Of a DNA stretch of 59,393 nucleotides, positions 15,774-24,269 are shown in pieces. The DNA is from Mycobacterium sp. 1100029.7. GTDB lineage: Bacteria > Actinomycetota > Actinomycetes > Mycobacteriales > Mycobacteriaceae. The notes below the pieces were generated by a model. It worked only from the letters and a program-made list of their open reading frames with translations. It did no database searches and had not been told where the DNA came from. The translations under genes were made by a program, and so were the position numbers. Positions within the stretch are counted from its first letter, which is position 1; each line of letters begins with the position of its first letter. The DNA lies in NCBI RefSeq assembly GCF_001665235.1, contig NZ_LZSC01000056.1:1-59393 (forward strand), given 5' to 3'.

Positions 15774-16934
15774 CTAGGAGATTGCGAAGTCGATCACGCC
15801 GCGAATGTTGCGGCCCTCCCGCAGATCCGTCATCGCCTCGTTGATCTGGTCGAGCCGATAGTGGCGGGTGACCAACTCGTCGAGTTTCACTGCGCCGGCT
15901 TGGTACATCGACAACAGCATCGGCACGCTGGTCCGCGGATTCATTCCGCCGTAGAGCGCTCCGCGTAATTGTTTGGCCGACAACGTCATCTCCTGCAGGA
16001 CCAATCCAACCGGCGGTTCGGTGAACGGGGTGATGCCGGTGAGCACGCAGACCCCACCCTTGCGCAGCAGTGTCATCGCCAACGGCAGCAAGTCGACATG
16101 CACCACACCGGGGCAGATCACCACCCGGTCGGCCATCAAGCCCGCGGTGATCTCATTCACCAGCGGTATCGCCTCCTGTGCCGAGGCGGCGGTGTGCGTG
16201 GCGCCAAAGATCTTCGCTGAATCCCGCTTGGATTCAACCGGATCCACTGCGACGACATACTTCGCACCGACGGCGCGCGCTCCTTGCAGGGCGTTCATCC
16301 CGACACCGCCGGCGCCGATGACGACGACGGTGTCGCCGGGCTCGGTGCCCGCCGATATGGTCGCCGAACCCCACCCGGTGCTGACCCCGCAGGACACCAG
16401 CGACGCGGCGTGGAACGGAATCGCGTCGTCGATCTTGATGACCGACCTCTCCGACAGCACCGCGTATTCGGCGAACGTGCCGAGTTGCCCATAGGCCAAC
16501 AAGTCCTCGTCGCCCAGGTGCCGGCGGCACGTGTGGTCGGTCGGCATTTCCCGCACGAACAGGCTGGCGCCGATATCGCAGATGTAGCTCTGCCCGTTCA
16601 CGCAGAAGCGGCAACTGCCGCACGCCGGAATGAACGACAGCGCCACGTGATCCCCCGGCTGCACCGACGTGACGCCCGGACCGACTTCTTCGACGACACC
16701 GGCGCCTTCATGACCGCCGAGCAGCGGGAACCAGTCCGGTGCCGGCTGACCGCTGGCGGCGACGGCCTCGGCCGTCGGGACCACGTCGCCGGTGAACAAG
16801 TGGTCGTCGGAGTGGCAGATGCCGGCGACGGCCATTCGCACCATGACCTCACCCGCGTGGGGCGAGTCCAATTCGATTTCGCGGATCTCCCAGTCCTGGC
16901 CGACCCCGCGGATGACAGCGGCACGACATTTCAT
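15774..16934 (-). CDS. NDMA-dependent (Zn) alcohol dehydrogenase
   Basis: 386 residues from ATG 16934 (MKCRAAVIRGVGQDWEIREI). Motifs are GICHSDDH near residue 40 and GGHEGAGVVEEVG near 75 (catalytic zinc), the structural zinc cysteine set CGSCRFC...C near 105-117, and VIGAGGVGMNALQGA near 210 (nucleotide binding). The insertions and the overall pattern match the mycothiol/NDMA-dependent alcohol dehydrogenases of actinobacteria, which hold NAD tightly and oxidise alcohols to aldehydes. It is the last gene of the leftward catabolic operon, 37 bp after the preceding CoA ligase, so it probably oxidises an alcohol intermediate of the same pathway. Confidence 0.9.
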   Translation of the reverse strand: MKCRAAVIRGVGQDWEIREIELDSPHAGEVMVRMAVAGICHSDDHLFTGDVVPTAEAVAASGQPAPDWFPLLGGHEGAGVVEEVGPGVTSVQPGDHVALSFIPACGSCRFCVNGQSYICDIGASLFVREMPTDHTCRRHLGDEDLLAYGQLGTFAEYAVLSERSVIKIDDAIPFHAASLVSCGVSTGWGSATISAGTEPGDTVVVIGAGGVGMNALQGARAVGAKYVVAVDPVESKRDSAKIFGATHTAASAQEAIPLVNEITAGLMADRVVICPGVVHVDLLPLAMTLLRKGGVCVLTGITPFTEPPVGLVLQEMTLSAKQLRGALYGGMNPRTSVPMLLSMYQAGAVKLDELVTRHYRLDQINEAMTDLREGRNIRGVIDFAIS

Positions 16935-16971
16935 TTGCGATCTCCCTTGATCTGTTGTGGCATGGCGGGTC

Positions 16972-18444
16972 TCAGCGCGCCAGGCTGGCGCGCAGTTCCC
17001 GCTTGAGCACCTTGCCGTAGCTGTTTTTCGGTAGCTCGTCGACGAATTCGTAGCGCTTGGGCCGTTTGAAGCGGGCGATGCGCTCCAGCAGGTGTGCGTC
17101 CAGCGCCTCGGGTTCGACCGCGCCGACAATGAACGCGACCACCACCTCGCCCCATTCGGCGTCGGGTGTGCCTACCACGCATGCCTCGCAGACGCCGGGA
17201 TGCTCGAGCAGAATCTCCTCCACCTCCCGCGGGTAGATATTGCTGCCGCCGCTGATGACGACGTCCTTCGACCGGTCCCGCAGCGTGAGAAAGCCGCGCT
17301 CGTCGAACGAACCCATGTCGCCGGTGTAAAGCCAACCGTCTTGCAGAGCGTCTCGGGTCGCGTCGGGGTTTCGCCAGTAACCCGACATGACGGTGTCTCC
17401 GCGACAGACGATTTCGCCGATCTCACCGACGGCTGCCGGATGACCGTCGGCCCGCAGCACCGCAACGTCCATTCCGGACCGCGGGTAGCCGACCGATCCC
17501 AGAATCGCCTCGTCCTCGGTCTCGTGGTCCACGCCGCGTAGCCCGGTGATGGTCATCGGTGACTCGCCCTGCCCGTAGATCTGCGCGAAGATCGGACCGA
17601 ACGCCGTGATCGCCTTGCGCAGACTCTCGACGTACATCGGGCCGCCGCCGTAGACGATCGTCTTGAGATGGGCCGGACGACTGCGGCCGGTATCGACGAG
17701 TCGCTGCACCATGGTCGGAGCCAGAAATGCGCTGGCGCAAGGGTGCTGCTCGCAGAGATCGAGGAACTCGTCGGGATCGAACGCACCGGAGTTCGGGAGC
17801 ACCTGGCGGGCGCCACGCAGCACGTACGGCAGGATGTAGAGGCCGGAGCCGTGCGACATCGGCGCCGCGTGCACCAGGCTGCAGTTCTCGTCCGGCGCGT
17901 CGATGTCGGCGAGATGGGCGACCGTCATCGCCGTGAGATTGCGGTGCGACAGCATCGCGCCTTTCGAGCGGCCGGTGGTCCCGCTGGTATAGAACAGCCA
18001 CGCCAGCGTCGACGGGTCGGTGCCCGGCGGCGCCGCCGGCTCGGCGCCGAATCGCCGCGAGTAATCCACGGAATCAATGACTTCCGCCGTCGTCGTGGTC
18101 ATCGGTGCGAGCTCGGCGCCGATGGCTGACGAGACGAATACCATTGCTGCGCCGGCGTCCTCGAGGATCTGCGCCATCTCGCGCGGATGCAGCTTGTAGT
18201 TGATCGGGACGACGGCGCACTCGGCGGCCCATGCCGCGAACATCAGCTCGACGATCTCGGGACGGTTGTGGGTGGCGATCGCGATTCGAGCATCCGCCTG
18301 GTGCTGTTGGCGGATCGACGCGGCAAGCCGTAATACGCGGTCGCGCAACTCGATCCAGGTCCACATCCGGGCATCGCCGACGTACACCGCGCCGCGATCG
18401 GGGAATCGCCTTGCGGCCTGATCGAGCAGCGCGAACAGATTCAT
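16972..18444 (-). CDS. Acyl-CoA synthetase (class I adenylate-forming, FadD family)
   Basis: 490 residues from ATG 18444 (MNLFALLDQAARRFPDRGA), which overlaps the upstream SDR stop as ATGA. ANL motifs are LFYTSGTTGRSKGAMLSHRNL near residue 160, IYGQGESPMT near 300, WLYTGDMG near 385, RSKDVVISGGSNIYPREVE near 400 and the catalytic lysine in NSYGKVLKREL near 480. It activates a carboxylic acid as a CoA thioester. The coupling to an SDR on one side and an alcohol dehydrogenase on the other suggests a substrate oxidised from alcohol to acid and then activated. The precise acid is unknown. Confidence 0.88.
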   Translation of the reverse strand: MNLFALLDQAARRFPDRGAVYVGDARMWTWIELRDRVLRLAASIRQQHQADARIAIATHNRPEIVELMFAAWAAECAVVPINYKLHPREMAQILEDAGAAMVFVSSAIGAELAPMTTTTAEVIDSVDYSRRFGAEPAAPPGTDPSTLAWLFYTSGTTGRSKGAMLSHRNLTAMTVAHLADIDAPDENCSLVHAAPMSHGSGLYILPYVLRGARQVLPNSGAFDPDEFLDLCEQHPCASAFLAPTMVQRLVDTGRSRPAHLKTIVYGGGPMYVESLRKAITAFGPIFAQIYGQGESPMTITGLRGVDHETEDEAILGSVGYPRSGMDVAVLRADGHPAAVGEIGEIVCRGDTVMSGYWRNPDATRDALQDGWLYTGDMGSFDERGFLTLRDRSKDVVISGGSNIYPREVEEILLEHPGVCEACVVGTPDAEWGEVVVAFIVGAVEPEALDAHLLERIARFKRPKRYEFVDELPKNSYGKVLKRELRASLAR

Positions 18445-19223
18445 GGCTGGATCCATTGCGCCGACAGTGCGGACTCCGACAGGTACTTCGTCGAACTCCA
18501 TCCGCCGTCGACGACGATGGTCTGCCCGTTGATGAAACTCCCGCCGGGTGAACACAGGAACGCGACCGTGCTGGCAATGTCGTCGACGCTACCTAGCCGC
18601 TGGTGCGGGGTCATCTCGGTATTGATCTTACGGAATCGTTGGTCCTGCAGCCGCTTTTCGACCATCGGCGTCACCGTCACGCCGGGCGCGACGGCGTTAC
18701 AGCGGATGCCGGACGCGCCGTACTGGCAGGCGATGTGCGTGGTAAGCGCGGTCAGCCCGCCCTTGGCGGCCGAATAGGCACCACCGCGCAGACCACCGAC
18801 GACCGCGAACGTCGATGTCACGTTGATGATCGCCGACCCGGGTGCCATGTGCGGCAGCACATCCCGTGCGAGCCGAAACGGTGCCCGCAGCATCACGCCC
18901 AAGAAGTAGTCCAGGGTGGCGTCGTCGGTTTCGTGCAACGGCTTGGGGCTGCCCACTCCGGCGTTGTTGACCAGGAAGTCGATGTGGCCCCACCGTTGGA
19001 CCGCGAGGTCCACGATGCGCCGCGGTGCGTCATCGTCGGTCAGGTCGACGGCGATCGTCGCGACGCGATCCGGATCGCCGATCACCGTTTCCAGCTCGGC
19101 GAGCCGCTCGCGGTCGCGGCCGGTGCCCACGACCGCCATGCCCATCTCGGCAAGCTCTGTCGCACATCCCAAGCCAATGCCGCTGCTTGCTCCCGTGACG
19201 ATTGCGACCTGCATCTCAGCCAT
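18441..19223 (-). CDS. SDR family oxidoreductase in the leftward catabolic operon
   Basis: 260 residues from ATG 19223 (MAEMQVAIVTGASSGIGLG). Motifs are TGASSGIGLG near residue 10, NNAGVG near 88, the catalytic serine region INVTSTFAVVGG, YSAAK near residue 153 and PGVTVTPM near 185. It is a complete classical SDR of the 3-oxoacyl reductase/dehydrogenase type. The start overlaps the 3' end of the upstream CoA ligase by 8 bases, and the stop overlaps the next ligase start, indicating tight translational coupling. It probably interconverts a hydroxyl and a keto group on the pathway intermediate. Confidence 0.88.
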   Translation of the reverse strand: MAEMQVAIVTGASSGIGLGCATELAEMGMAVVGTGRDRERLAELETVIGDPDRVATIAVDLTDDDAPRRIVDLAVQRWGHIDFLVNNAGVGSPKPLHETDDATLDYFLGVMLRAPFRLARDVLPHMAPGSAIINVTSTFAVVGGLRGGAYSAAKGGLTALTTHIACQYGASGIRCNAVAPGVTVTPMVEKRLQDQRFRKINTEMTPHQRLGSVDDIASTVAFLCSPGGSFINGQTIVVDGGWSSTKYLSESALSAQWIQP

Positions 19224-20832
19224 CCTTTGTTCCCGCCTGTGCCAAAGAAGCGCGGATCTGATGCTTGAGAACCTTGCCCGCATCGTTCTTGGGCAGGGCT
19301 TCGACGATCACGACCTGTTCTGGTGCTTTGAATTTGGCGACCCCCTTGCTCATCAGCAAGGCCAGCAGGTCGGCGACATCCGGGGCCGCTGCGCCCGCGG
19401 GGACGATCACTGCGCAGGCCCGCTCCCCGGTGCGTGCGTCGGGTAGCCCGACGACCGCGATCTCGGCGATGCCGGGGTGGTCGGCAAGGAGGTCCTCGAC
19501 TTCCTTGGCGGAGATGTTCTCGCCGCTGCGGATGATGACGTCCTTGGCGCGCCCGGTCACGACGAGGTACCGGTCTTCAGAACCGGCCGAAACCCACCGC
19601 CCGAGATCGCCGGTGCGGAAAAAGCCCGCGTCGTCCCATGATTGGTCGTCGGGATGGTGGTAACCCAGCAGCATCTGTGGGCCCCGCACGCAGATCTCGC
19701 CCTCGCCCGCGGGTGCGGCTTCGTGCGCGACGAGCTTGATCTCGGCGATGCCGGGCCTGCCGTCGGTGTCGGCCGCCTGGTCGGCTTCGTCTGGCCCGGG
19801 TGCCCCGACGGTCGTGACAGGCACCTCGGTGCAGCCGTACACCCGGGTGACGACTGCGTTGTCGAAGTACGCTGCGGCACTGCGTATCAGCGACGGGGAC
19901 ACCGACGCCCCGCCACAGATGAACACCTTCAAGTCGGGCAACCGGGTGTCTGCCCGTTGTGCAGCGGACAGCAGCTGCTGCAGAAACGGGGTGGCCCCCG
20001 CCATGTGGGTGCACCTTTCGACGCCCAGCAACGCCACGGCCTGCGCCGGATCCCATCGATCCATCAGCACCGCCGTCGTGCCCAGCAACAGCGGACATTC
20101 GAACGCGTAGATCGAACCGCCGATATGGGCGACCGGTGAGGGAACCAGAAAGCTGTCGCCCGGCGCGATCATCCAATGGTCGCGAAGTTGGCAAATCAAT
20201 GCGTGTATCGAGTTATGCGTGTGCAGAACGCCTTTCGGGCGGCTGGTGGTGCCGGAAGTGTAGAGGATCATCCGCACCGCGTCGGGGTCCAGCACCGGAA
20301 GCGCAGCGTGCCGCGGCGCGGCGTCCAGCAAGGTCGGGTAGCTCGTCAGGGAGCCGGCGTCGCCGCGCAACACCACCACCTCCGGCGGTGCGCTCATCGT
20401 CGCGGTGACGCGCTGAAGCATCGTCGCGTAATCCACGGAACCGTGCCGGTGCGGAACGAAAATCAATGCGGTGCCGGCGTCTTCGAGAATAAAGCGCAGG
20501 TCCTGATCACGCAGCGACGGCAGTATCGGGTTCACCACCATGCCGGCCAAGGTCGCGGCCAGATAGATGACGGCGGTCTCGTGCCAGTTCGGCAGCATGA
20601 ATGACACGACGCTTCCCGTCGGGATGCGTGCCAGCAGGGCCGCGGCGAGCGCGCGCGCCTGCCTGTACAAGGCGGCACAGTCCAGTCGAATGTCACCGTC
20701 CACCAGGAGGGTTCGCCGCGGCGTACTTTCGGCGGCCGCACCCAGCGCATCGGCCAGGGTGGTGTGCACCCACAACCCGCGGCGGTATGCCGCTGCCGCA
20801 TGCGCCGTGTCCTGCGGGGCCCGGGTGATCAC
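19216..20832 (-). CDS. AliA-like (cyclohexanecarboxylate-type) CoA ligase
   Basis: 538 residues with a GTG start (MITRAPQDTAHAAAAYRRGLW), one base after the GntR stop codon. ANL motifs are ILYTSGTTSRPKGVLHTHNS near residue 190, RVYGCTEVPVTT near 335, FFRTGDLGRW near 425, GRAKDVIIRSGENISAKEVEDL near 445 and the C-terminal lysine in NDAGKVLKHQI near 520. The overall sequence resembles ligases annotated as cyclohexanecarboxylate-CoA ligase (AliA), which act on alicyclic acids. That resemblance is a judgement from memory and only a hint for the pathway substrate. Confidence 0.82.
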   Translation of the reverse strand: MITRAPQDTAHAAAAYRRGLWVHTTLADALGAAAESTPRRTLLVDGDIRLDCAALYRQARALAAALLARIPTGSVVSFMLPNWHETAVIYLAATLAGMVVNPILPSLRDQDLRFILEDAGTALIFVPHRHGSVDYATMLQRVTATMSAPPEVVVLRGDAGSLTSYPTLLDAAPRHAALPVLDPDAVRMILYTSGTTSRPKGVLHTHNSIHALICQLRDHWMIAPGDSFLVPSPVAHIGGSIYAFECPLLLGTTAVLMDRWDPAQAVALLGVERCTHMAGATPFLQQLLSAAQRADTRLPDLKVFICGGASVSPSLIRSAAAYFDNAVVTRVYGCTEVPVTTVGAPGPDEADQAADTDGRPGIAEIKLVAHEAAPAGEGEICVRGPQMLLGYHHPDDQSWDDAGFFRTGDLGRWVSAGSEDRYLVVTGRAKDVIIRSGENISAKEVEDLLADHPGIAEIAVVGLPDARTGERACAVIVPAGAAAPDVADLLALLMSKGVAKFKAPEQVVIVEALPKNDAGKVLKHQIRASLAQAGTKDG

Positions 20833-20833
20833 C

Positions 20834-21583
20834 TCAACCGGCCTGTCCCGTCACGCGACGCATGGTCATCGCGTACCGAAATTTCGACGACAGGTGGGTG
20901 TTGATGGTCACCTGAGCCACCTCGCCGTCGGAGGTGGTGTAAGTGCGCCGCATCTGCAGCGCGGCCGTGCCGGCTTCGGCTCCGAGGCCGTCGGCGAGTT
21001 CAGGGGAGAGCAGGACGGCAGCGATTTCTTGGTGCAGGGCCGCGACGCTCACGCCGAACAAATCCTCGATCAACGGAAATATCGGGCCCGCATGACGTTG
21101 CAGCAGCCTGCCGACCGCCGCGAAACTGCGGCTGATGTAGTACTCGGTTCGGCACATCGGCACCGTCGCGCCCTCGGCCCGTCGATACCCGCGGACCGAC
21201 AGCCACTGCGTGCCCACCTCGAGTCCGGTCCGGGCGGCTAGTTCCCCGTCGACGGTCACCATCGCGTTGGACTCGATGGTCAACTGGGCGCCGGCCGCGA
21301 AGGCAAGCAGGTCGTCGATCGACATCGCGTCCTGCGCATAGGAACTCGACGCCGGGCGCGGCACCACCCGGGTACCGGCCCGTGGGCGAGACGCAACCAG
21401 GTTGTCCTCCCGCAGCCGACGCAGCGCTTCGCGGACGGTATAGCGGCTCACATCGAAGCGCGCACACAGTTGGTGTTCGGTGGGCAGTTGCGAGCCCACC
21501 GGGTAGACACCGTCGACGATCTCCTTGCGCAGGGTGCGTGCGATCTGAAGGTAGCGGTGGTCGCCCGCGATGGCCTGGGACAT
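20834..21583 (-). CDS. GntR family regulator with UTRA domain (HutC type)
   Basis: 249 residues from ATG 21583 (MSQAIAGDHRYLQIARTLRK), overlapping the upstream lactonase stop by one base. The winged helix lies at residues about 10-75 (GSQLPTEHQLCARFDVSRYTVREALRRLREDNL), followed by a UTRA ligand-binding domain from about 95 to 245 (LSVRGYRRAEGATVPMCRTEYYI, ALQMRRTYTTSDGEVAQVTIN). It is co-transcribed with the genes it probably controls. The likely operators are the three GTCCRGAC-type palindromes in the divergent region 23206-23423. The effector is probably a pathway intermediate. Confidence 0.9.
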   Translation of the reverse strand: MSQAIAGDHRYLQIARTLRKEIVDGVYPVGSQLPTEHQLCARFDVSRYTVREALRRLREDNLVASRPRAGTRVVPRPASSSYAQDAMSIDDLLAFAAGAQLTIESNAMVTVDGELAARTGLEVGTQWLSVRGYRRAEGATVPMCRTEYYISRSFAAVGRLLQRHAGPIFPLIEDLFGVSVAALHQEIAAVLLSPELADGLGAEAGTAALQMRRTYTTSDGEVAQVTINTHLSSKFRYAMTMRRVTGQAG

Positions 21584-23205
21584 CAGCCGCCGCCCCCGGT
21601 CGGGCGTAGCGCCAGCACGCTGCCGTCCCCGTCGGCCGAGAGGTACAGGGTGCCATCGGCCGCGGCGGTGATGCCGGCAAAGGGCCCCTGCGGTCCGGAG
21701 AACGGTGGCATTCCCAGCAGCGGCTTGGGCGTGACACCCGGCGGCGGACCGACGGGCAGTCCGGCCGCGATCGTGCGGCGCGCGCTGCCGCTCAGGTCGT
21801 AGGCAATCAACTCCTTGGCGCCGGCATCCACGACGTAGATCACCTCGTTGCGCACCAATATGCCTTGGGGGCGTTGCAGATCGGGGACGACGGTGTCGAC
21901 CTTGGACCCGTTGATCCTGATCACCCGCCCGGCGCCGGCCTCGGCGACCAGGCACGACCCGTCGGCGTCGATGGCGACACCGACGGGGTCGTGTAGACCG
22001 GCCGCCAGCACCTCGGTGCTGCCGGAGTTCCACGAGAGCACGCGGCCGGTGCCCAACTCCGCAAAGACCACTCCACCGGGACCCAGCGCGATACCGTAGA
22101 GCTGATCGAAACCATCTGCCAGCACCTCGGTTTCGCCGGCTTCCGGTCGGTAGCGGCTCACCTGGCCGCCGGACGTCGTGACGACGAATTCGCCAATCCC
22201 GCTGGCCGCAACGCCGCGCAGGAAGCCGGGGTAGCCCGGACTGAACAACATGCCCGCGGTGTGCAGCGACCCGTCGGGAAGTGCGGCGTAGAAGTAGGTG
22301 CCGTCGGCGATGTAGAGCAGCCCGTCATGGCCCACCGCCAGGTCCATCGGCCAGTTGAGCCCGCCCGCCAATACGGATCGCGTGGTGCCGTCCGGCGCTA
22401 TCTGGGTGATCTCGCCGGTGAAGTTGGAGACGAACAGCTGGTCGCCGACGAAGGTGCAGTTGTCCAGGCCCGGCGTCAGCTGGGCGAGCATCCGCTGTTC
22501 GCCGTTGCGCGGATCAATGCGCAGCACCTGCCCGGTTGCCACCTGCGTCGAGACGATGTGTCCCAGTGCGTCGAACTTGACCGAGTCCGGTACGCCGAGA
22601 CCGGTTGTGACGCATTGTGATTCGCCGCCATCGGGGTCGATGCGCCAGATCTCGTTGGCGCCCATCACCGGGAAGTACAACATACCGTCCGGGCCGACCT
22701 CCATCGCATTGGGCGACGGTACGTTTTCCAGCAGCACGCGTGGTGGTCCGCCCGCCAGATCCACTTCCAGCAGCCGCCCGCCCTCGCGACATTCGCCGAT
22801 GAACAGCCGGCCCGCGTGGACGGTGATGCCGTTGGCTGACGGCACATCGTCGCGCAGCACGCGTGTTCGGCCGTTGGTGTCGCGCACGCTCACCCGGCCG
22901 TCCATCACCTCGGTCGCGTACAGGTTGCCGTCGGTGTCGAACGCGACGTCGTCGGGCGCCACGATGTCACCGCCCTTGGGGCTGGCGGTCACCAACTCCC
23001 CGGTGCGGTGATCGAGTGCGCTGATCTGGCTTCCGGTCACCTGGGCGATGTAGATACGACCGTCGGGCCCGGTGCGCAAACCGTTGGCGCCGAACAGCCG
23101 ACTGGGCGCGGTGACCCGTTCGAGCATCCAGCCCTCGGCGACGTCGATCGGGTGGGGCGCTGGGTAGCGCGAGGGCAGCGTCGAGATGGCCCGTGACATG
23201 GACAT
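21583..23205 (-). CDS. SMP-30/gluconolactonase-like beta-propeller protein
   Basis: 540 residues with no signal peptide, hence probably cytoplasmic. Repeating blades of the type GPDGRIYIAQV, DTDGNLYATEV, GPDGMLYFPV, GHDGLLYIAD and AADGTLYLSAD indicate a beta-propeller of the SMP-30/gluconolactonase/LRE group. The length is about twice a single SMP-30 propeller, suggesting two tandem propellers. The ATG at 23205 is followed by a second ATG two codons later; an AAGGACC stretch precedes them. Next to a Baeyer-Villiger monooxygenase a lactonase would be logical, opening the ring ester, but the catalytic metal residues could not be verified. Confidence 0.78.
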   Translation of the reverse strand: MSMSRAISTLPSRYPAPHPIDVAEGWMLERVTAPSRLFGANGLRTGPDGRIYIAQVTGSQISALDHRTGELVTASPKGGDIVAPDDVAFDTDGNLYATEVMDGRVSVRDTNGRTRVLRDDVPSANGITVHAGRLFIGECREGGRLLEVDLAGGPPRVLLENVPSPNAMEVGPDGMLYFPVMGANEIWRIDPDGGESQCVTTGLGVPDSVKFDALGHIVSTQVATGQVLRIDPRNGEQRMLAQLTPGLDNCTFVGDQLFVSNFTGEITQIAPDGTTRSVLAGGLNWPMDLAVGHDGLLYIADGTYFYAALPDGSLHTAGMLFSPGYPGFLRGVAASGIGEFVVTTSGGQVSRYRPEAGETEVLADGFDQLYGIALGPGGVVFAELGTGRVLSWNSGSTEVLAAGLHDPVGVAIDADGSCLVAEAGAGRVIRINGSKVDTVVPDLQRPQGILVRNEVIYVVDAGAKELIAYDLSGSARRTIAAGLPVGPPPGVTPKPLLGMPPFSGPQGPFAGITAAADGTLYLSADGDGSVLALRPTGGGG

Positions 23206-23256
23206 GCTTGCCGAGGTCCTTCCGTCAGCCGTGTGCGCTGGACGTTATCAACTCTC

Positions 23257-23272
23257 TGTAGTCCAGACAATA
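23257..23272. promoter_or_regulatory. Candidate GntR operator, site 1
   Basis: TGTAGTCCAGACAATA matches 12 of 16 positions of the perfect palindrome at site 3. It lies nearest the lactonase gene and overlaps a TTGTCT sequence that could be the -35 of the leftward promoter. A regulator bound here would control the operon that encodes the GntR protein itself. Confidence 0.6.
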
Positions 23273-23297
23273 GGCGCGAAAGTGGCCCGTGATGACC

Positions 23298-23329
23298 TTG
23301 ACAGCGAAGTCCGCCAATCGGAATAGTGT
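23298..23329 (+). promoter_or_regulatory. Candidate promoter of the rightward catabolic operon
   Basis: TTGACA at 23298-23303 is an exact -35 consensus. TAGTGT at 23324-23329 fits the mycobacterial TANNNT -10; the 20-bp spacing is long, and a shifted -10 would give 18. Operator site 2 overlaps the -10 region and site 3 lies just downstream, an arrangement suited to repression. Confidence 0.5.
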
Positions 23330-23342
23330 TCTCCGGAGGACA
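23327..23342. promoter_or_regulatory. Candidate GntR operator, site 2
   Basis: TGTTCTCCGGAGGACA has a CCGG centre and flanks resembling site 3, and is embedded in a wider GTTCT...AGAAC dyad. Its centre lies 26 bp from the centre of site 3. It overlaps the candidate -10 of the rightward promoter. Confidence 0.5.
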
Positions 23343-23352
23343 GAACGCAATA

Positions 23353-23368
23353 TTTTGTCCGGACAAAA
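23353..23368. promoter_or_regulatory. Candidate GntR operator, site 3 (perfect palindrome)
   Basis: TTTTGTCCGGACAAAA is a perfect 16-bp palindrome 55 bp before the first gene of the rightward operon, in the leader or early transcribed region. Its symmetry, AT-rich flanks and position between two operons next to a GntR gene make it the strongest operator candidate of the three. Confidence 0.72.
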
Positions 23369-23423
23369 CAAACGATCCTGCGGCGGCAGCGCACCGCGCC
23401 GGGGCGGCAGGTGAAAGCAGGTC

Positions 23424-24269
23424 ATGGACGATCTTTTCGGACTGGACGGTCGCGTCGTGGTGGTGTCCGGCGCCGGCGGTGGTGGCATCGGCACCACCGT
23501 CACGGCCATGACCGCGCGGGCCGGGGCCACCGTGATCGCGGTGAGCAGGTCGAAGGACAACCTCGACGAACACATCGCCCCGCTGGCACAGCAAGGGCTT
23601 TCCGTGGTGCCGGTCGCGGCCGACGCCTCAACCGACGAGGGCATCGCGGCGGTGATCGACCAGGCGCGTCGCACCGACGGCGCCCTCTACGGGCTGGTCA
23701 ATGTCGCCGGCGGTGCCGAGCCGTCGACGTGGATGCCGTCGACCCGGGTGGCGCGCGGCGACTGGCGCAAGATCTTCACCGACAACCTCGAGACCGCATT
23801 CTTCATGAGCCAGGCCGTGGCCGGTGAACTCGTGGCGCAACAACAGCAGGGGTCGATCGTGTCGATCTCGTCGATCAGCGGCATGAACACCGCCCCGTTT
23901 CACATCGCCTACGGGACGGCCAAAGCCGCGATCACGGCGATGACGCGAACCATGGCCGTCGAGCTGGCGCACGCCGGCATCCGGGTCAACGCCGTCGCAC
24001 CCGGCGTCACCGAAACGGCGGCGTCGCGCACTTATGTCGACGAGGATCCGGACCGGGACCGGCAGGCGATCGCGATGGGCCGGCGTGGGCGGCCCGAGGA
24101 GCAGGCCGGCGCGATTCTCTTTCTGCTGTCGCAGATGTCGAGCTATATCACCGGCCAGACGCTACTCGTCGACGGGGGCCTGGACCTCAAGTGGAGCCAC
24201 CTGGGGGCCGACAACACCTCGCTGTTTCTCAAAGACGAATCCTTTCGCGCGGCGATCAGGAGAATGTGA
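23424..24269 (+). CDS. SDR family oxidoreductase, first gene of the rightward catabolic operon
   Basis: 281 residues, MDDLFGLDGRVVVVSGAGGGGIG. The glycine-rich motif GAGGGGIG lies near residue 16, NVAGGAEP near 92, SISSISGMNTAP supplies the catalytic serine, YGTAK near 158 gives Tyr-x-x-x-Lys, and GQTLLVDGGLDLKW is near the C-terminus. The glycine run is longer than usual. The stop TGA overlaps the Rieske start as TGATG. It probably oxidises a ring alcohol to a ketone or reduces a ketone ahead of the oxygenases. Confidence 0.88.
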   Translation: MDDLFGLDGRVVVVSGAGGGGIGTTVTAMTARAGATVIAVSRSKDNLDEHIAPLAQQGLSVVPVAADASTDEGIAAVIDQARRTDGALYGLVNVAGGAEPSTWMPSTRVARGDWRKIFTDNLETAFFMSQAVAGELVAQQQQGSIVSISSISGMNTAPFHIAYGTAKAAITAMTRTMAVELAHAGIRVNAVAPGVTETAASRTYVDEDPDRDRQAIAMGRRGRPEEQAGAILFLLSQMSSYITGQTLLVDGGLDLKWSHLGADNTSLFLKDESFRAAIRRM

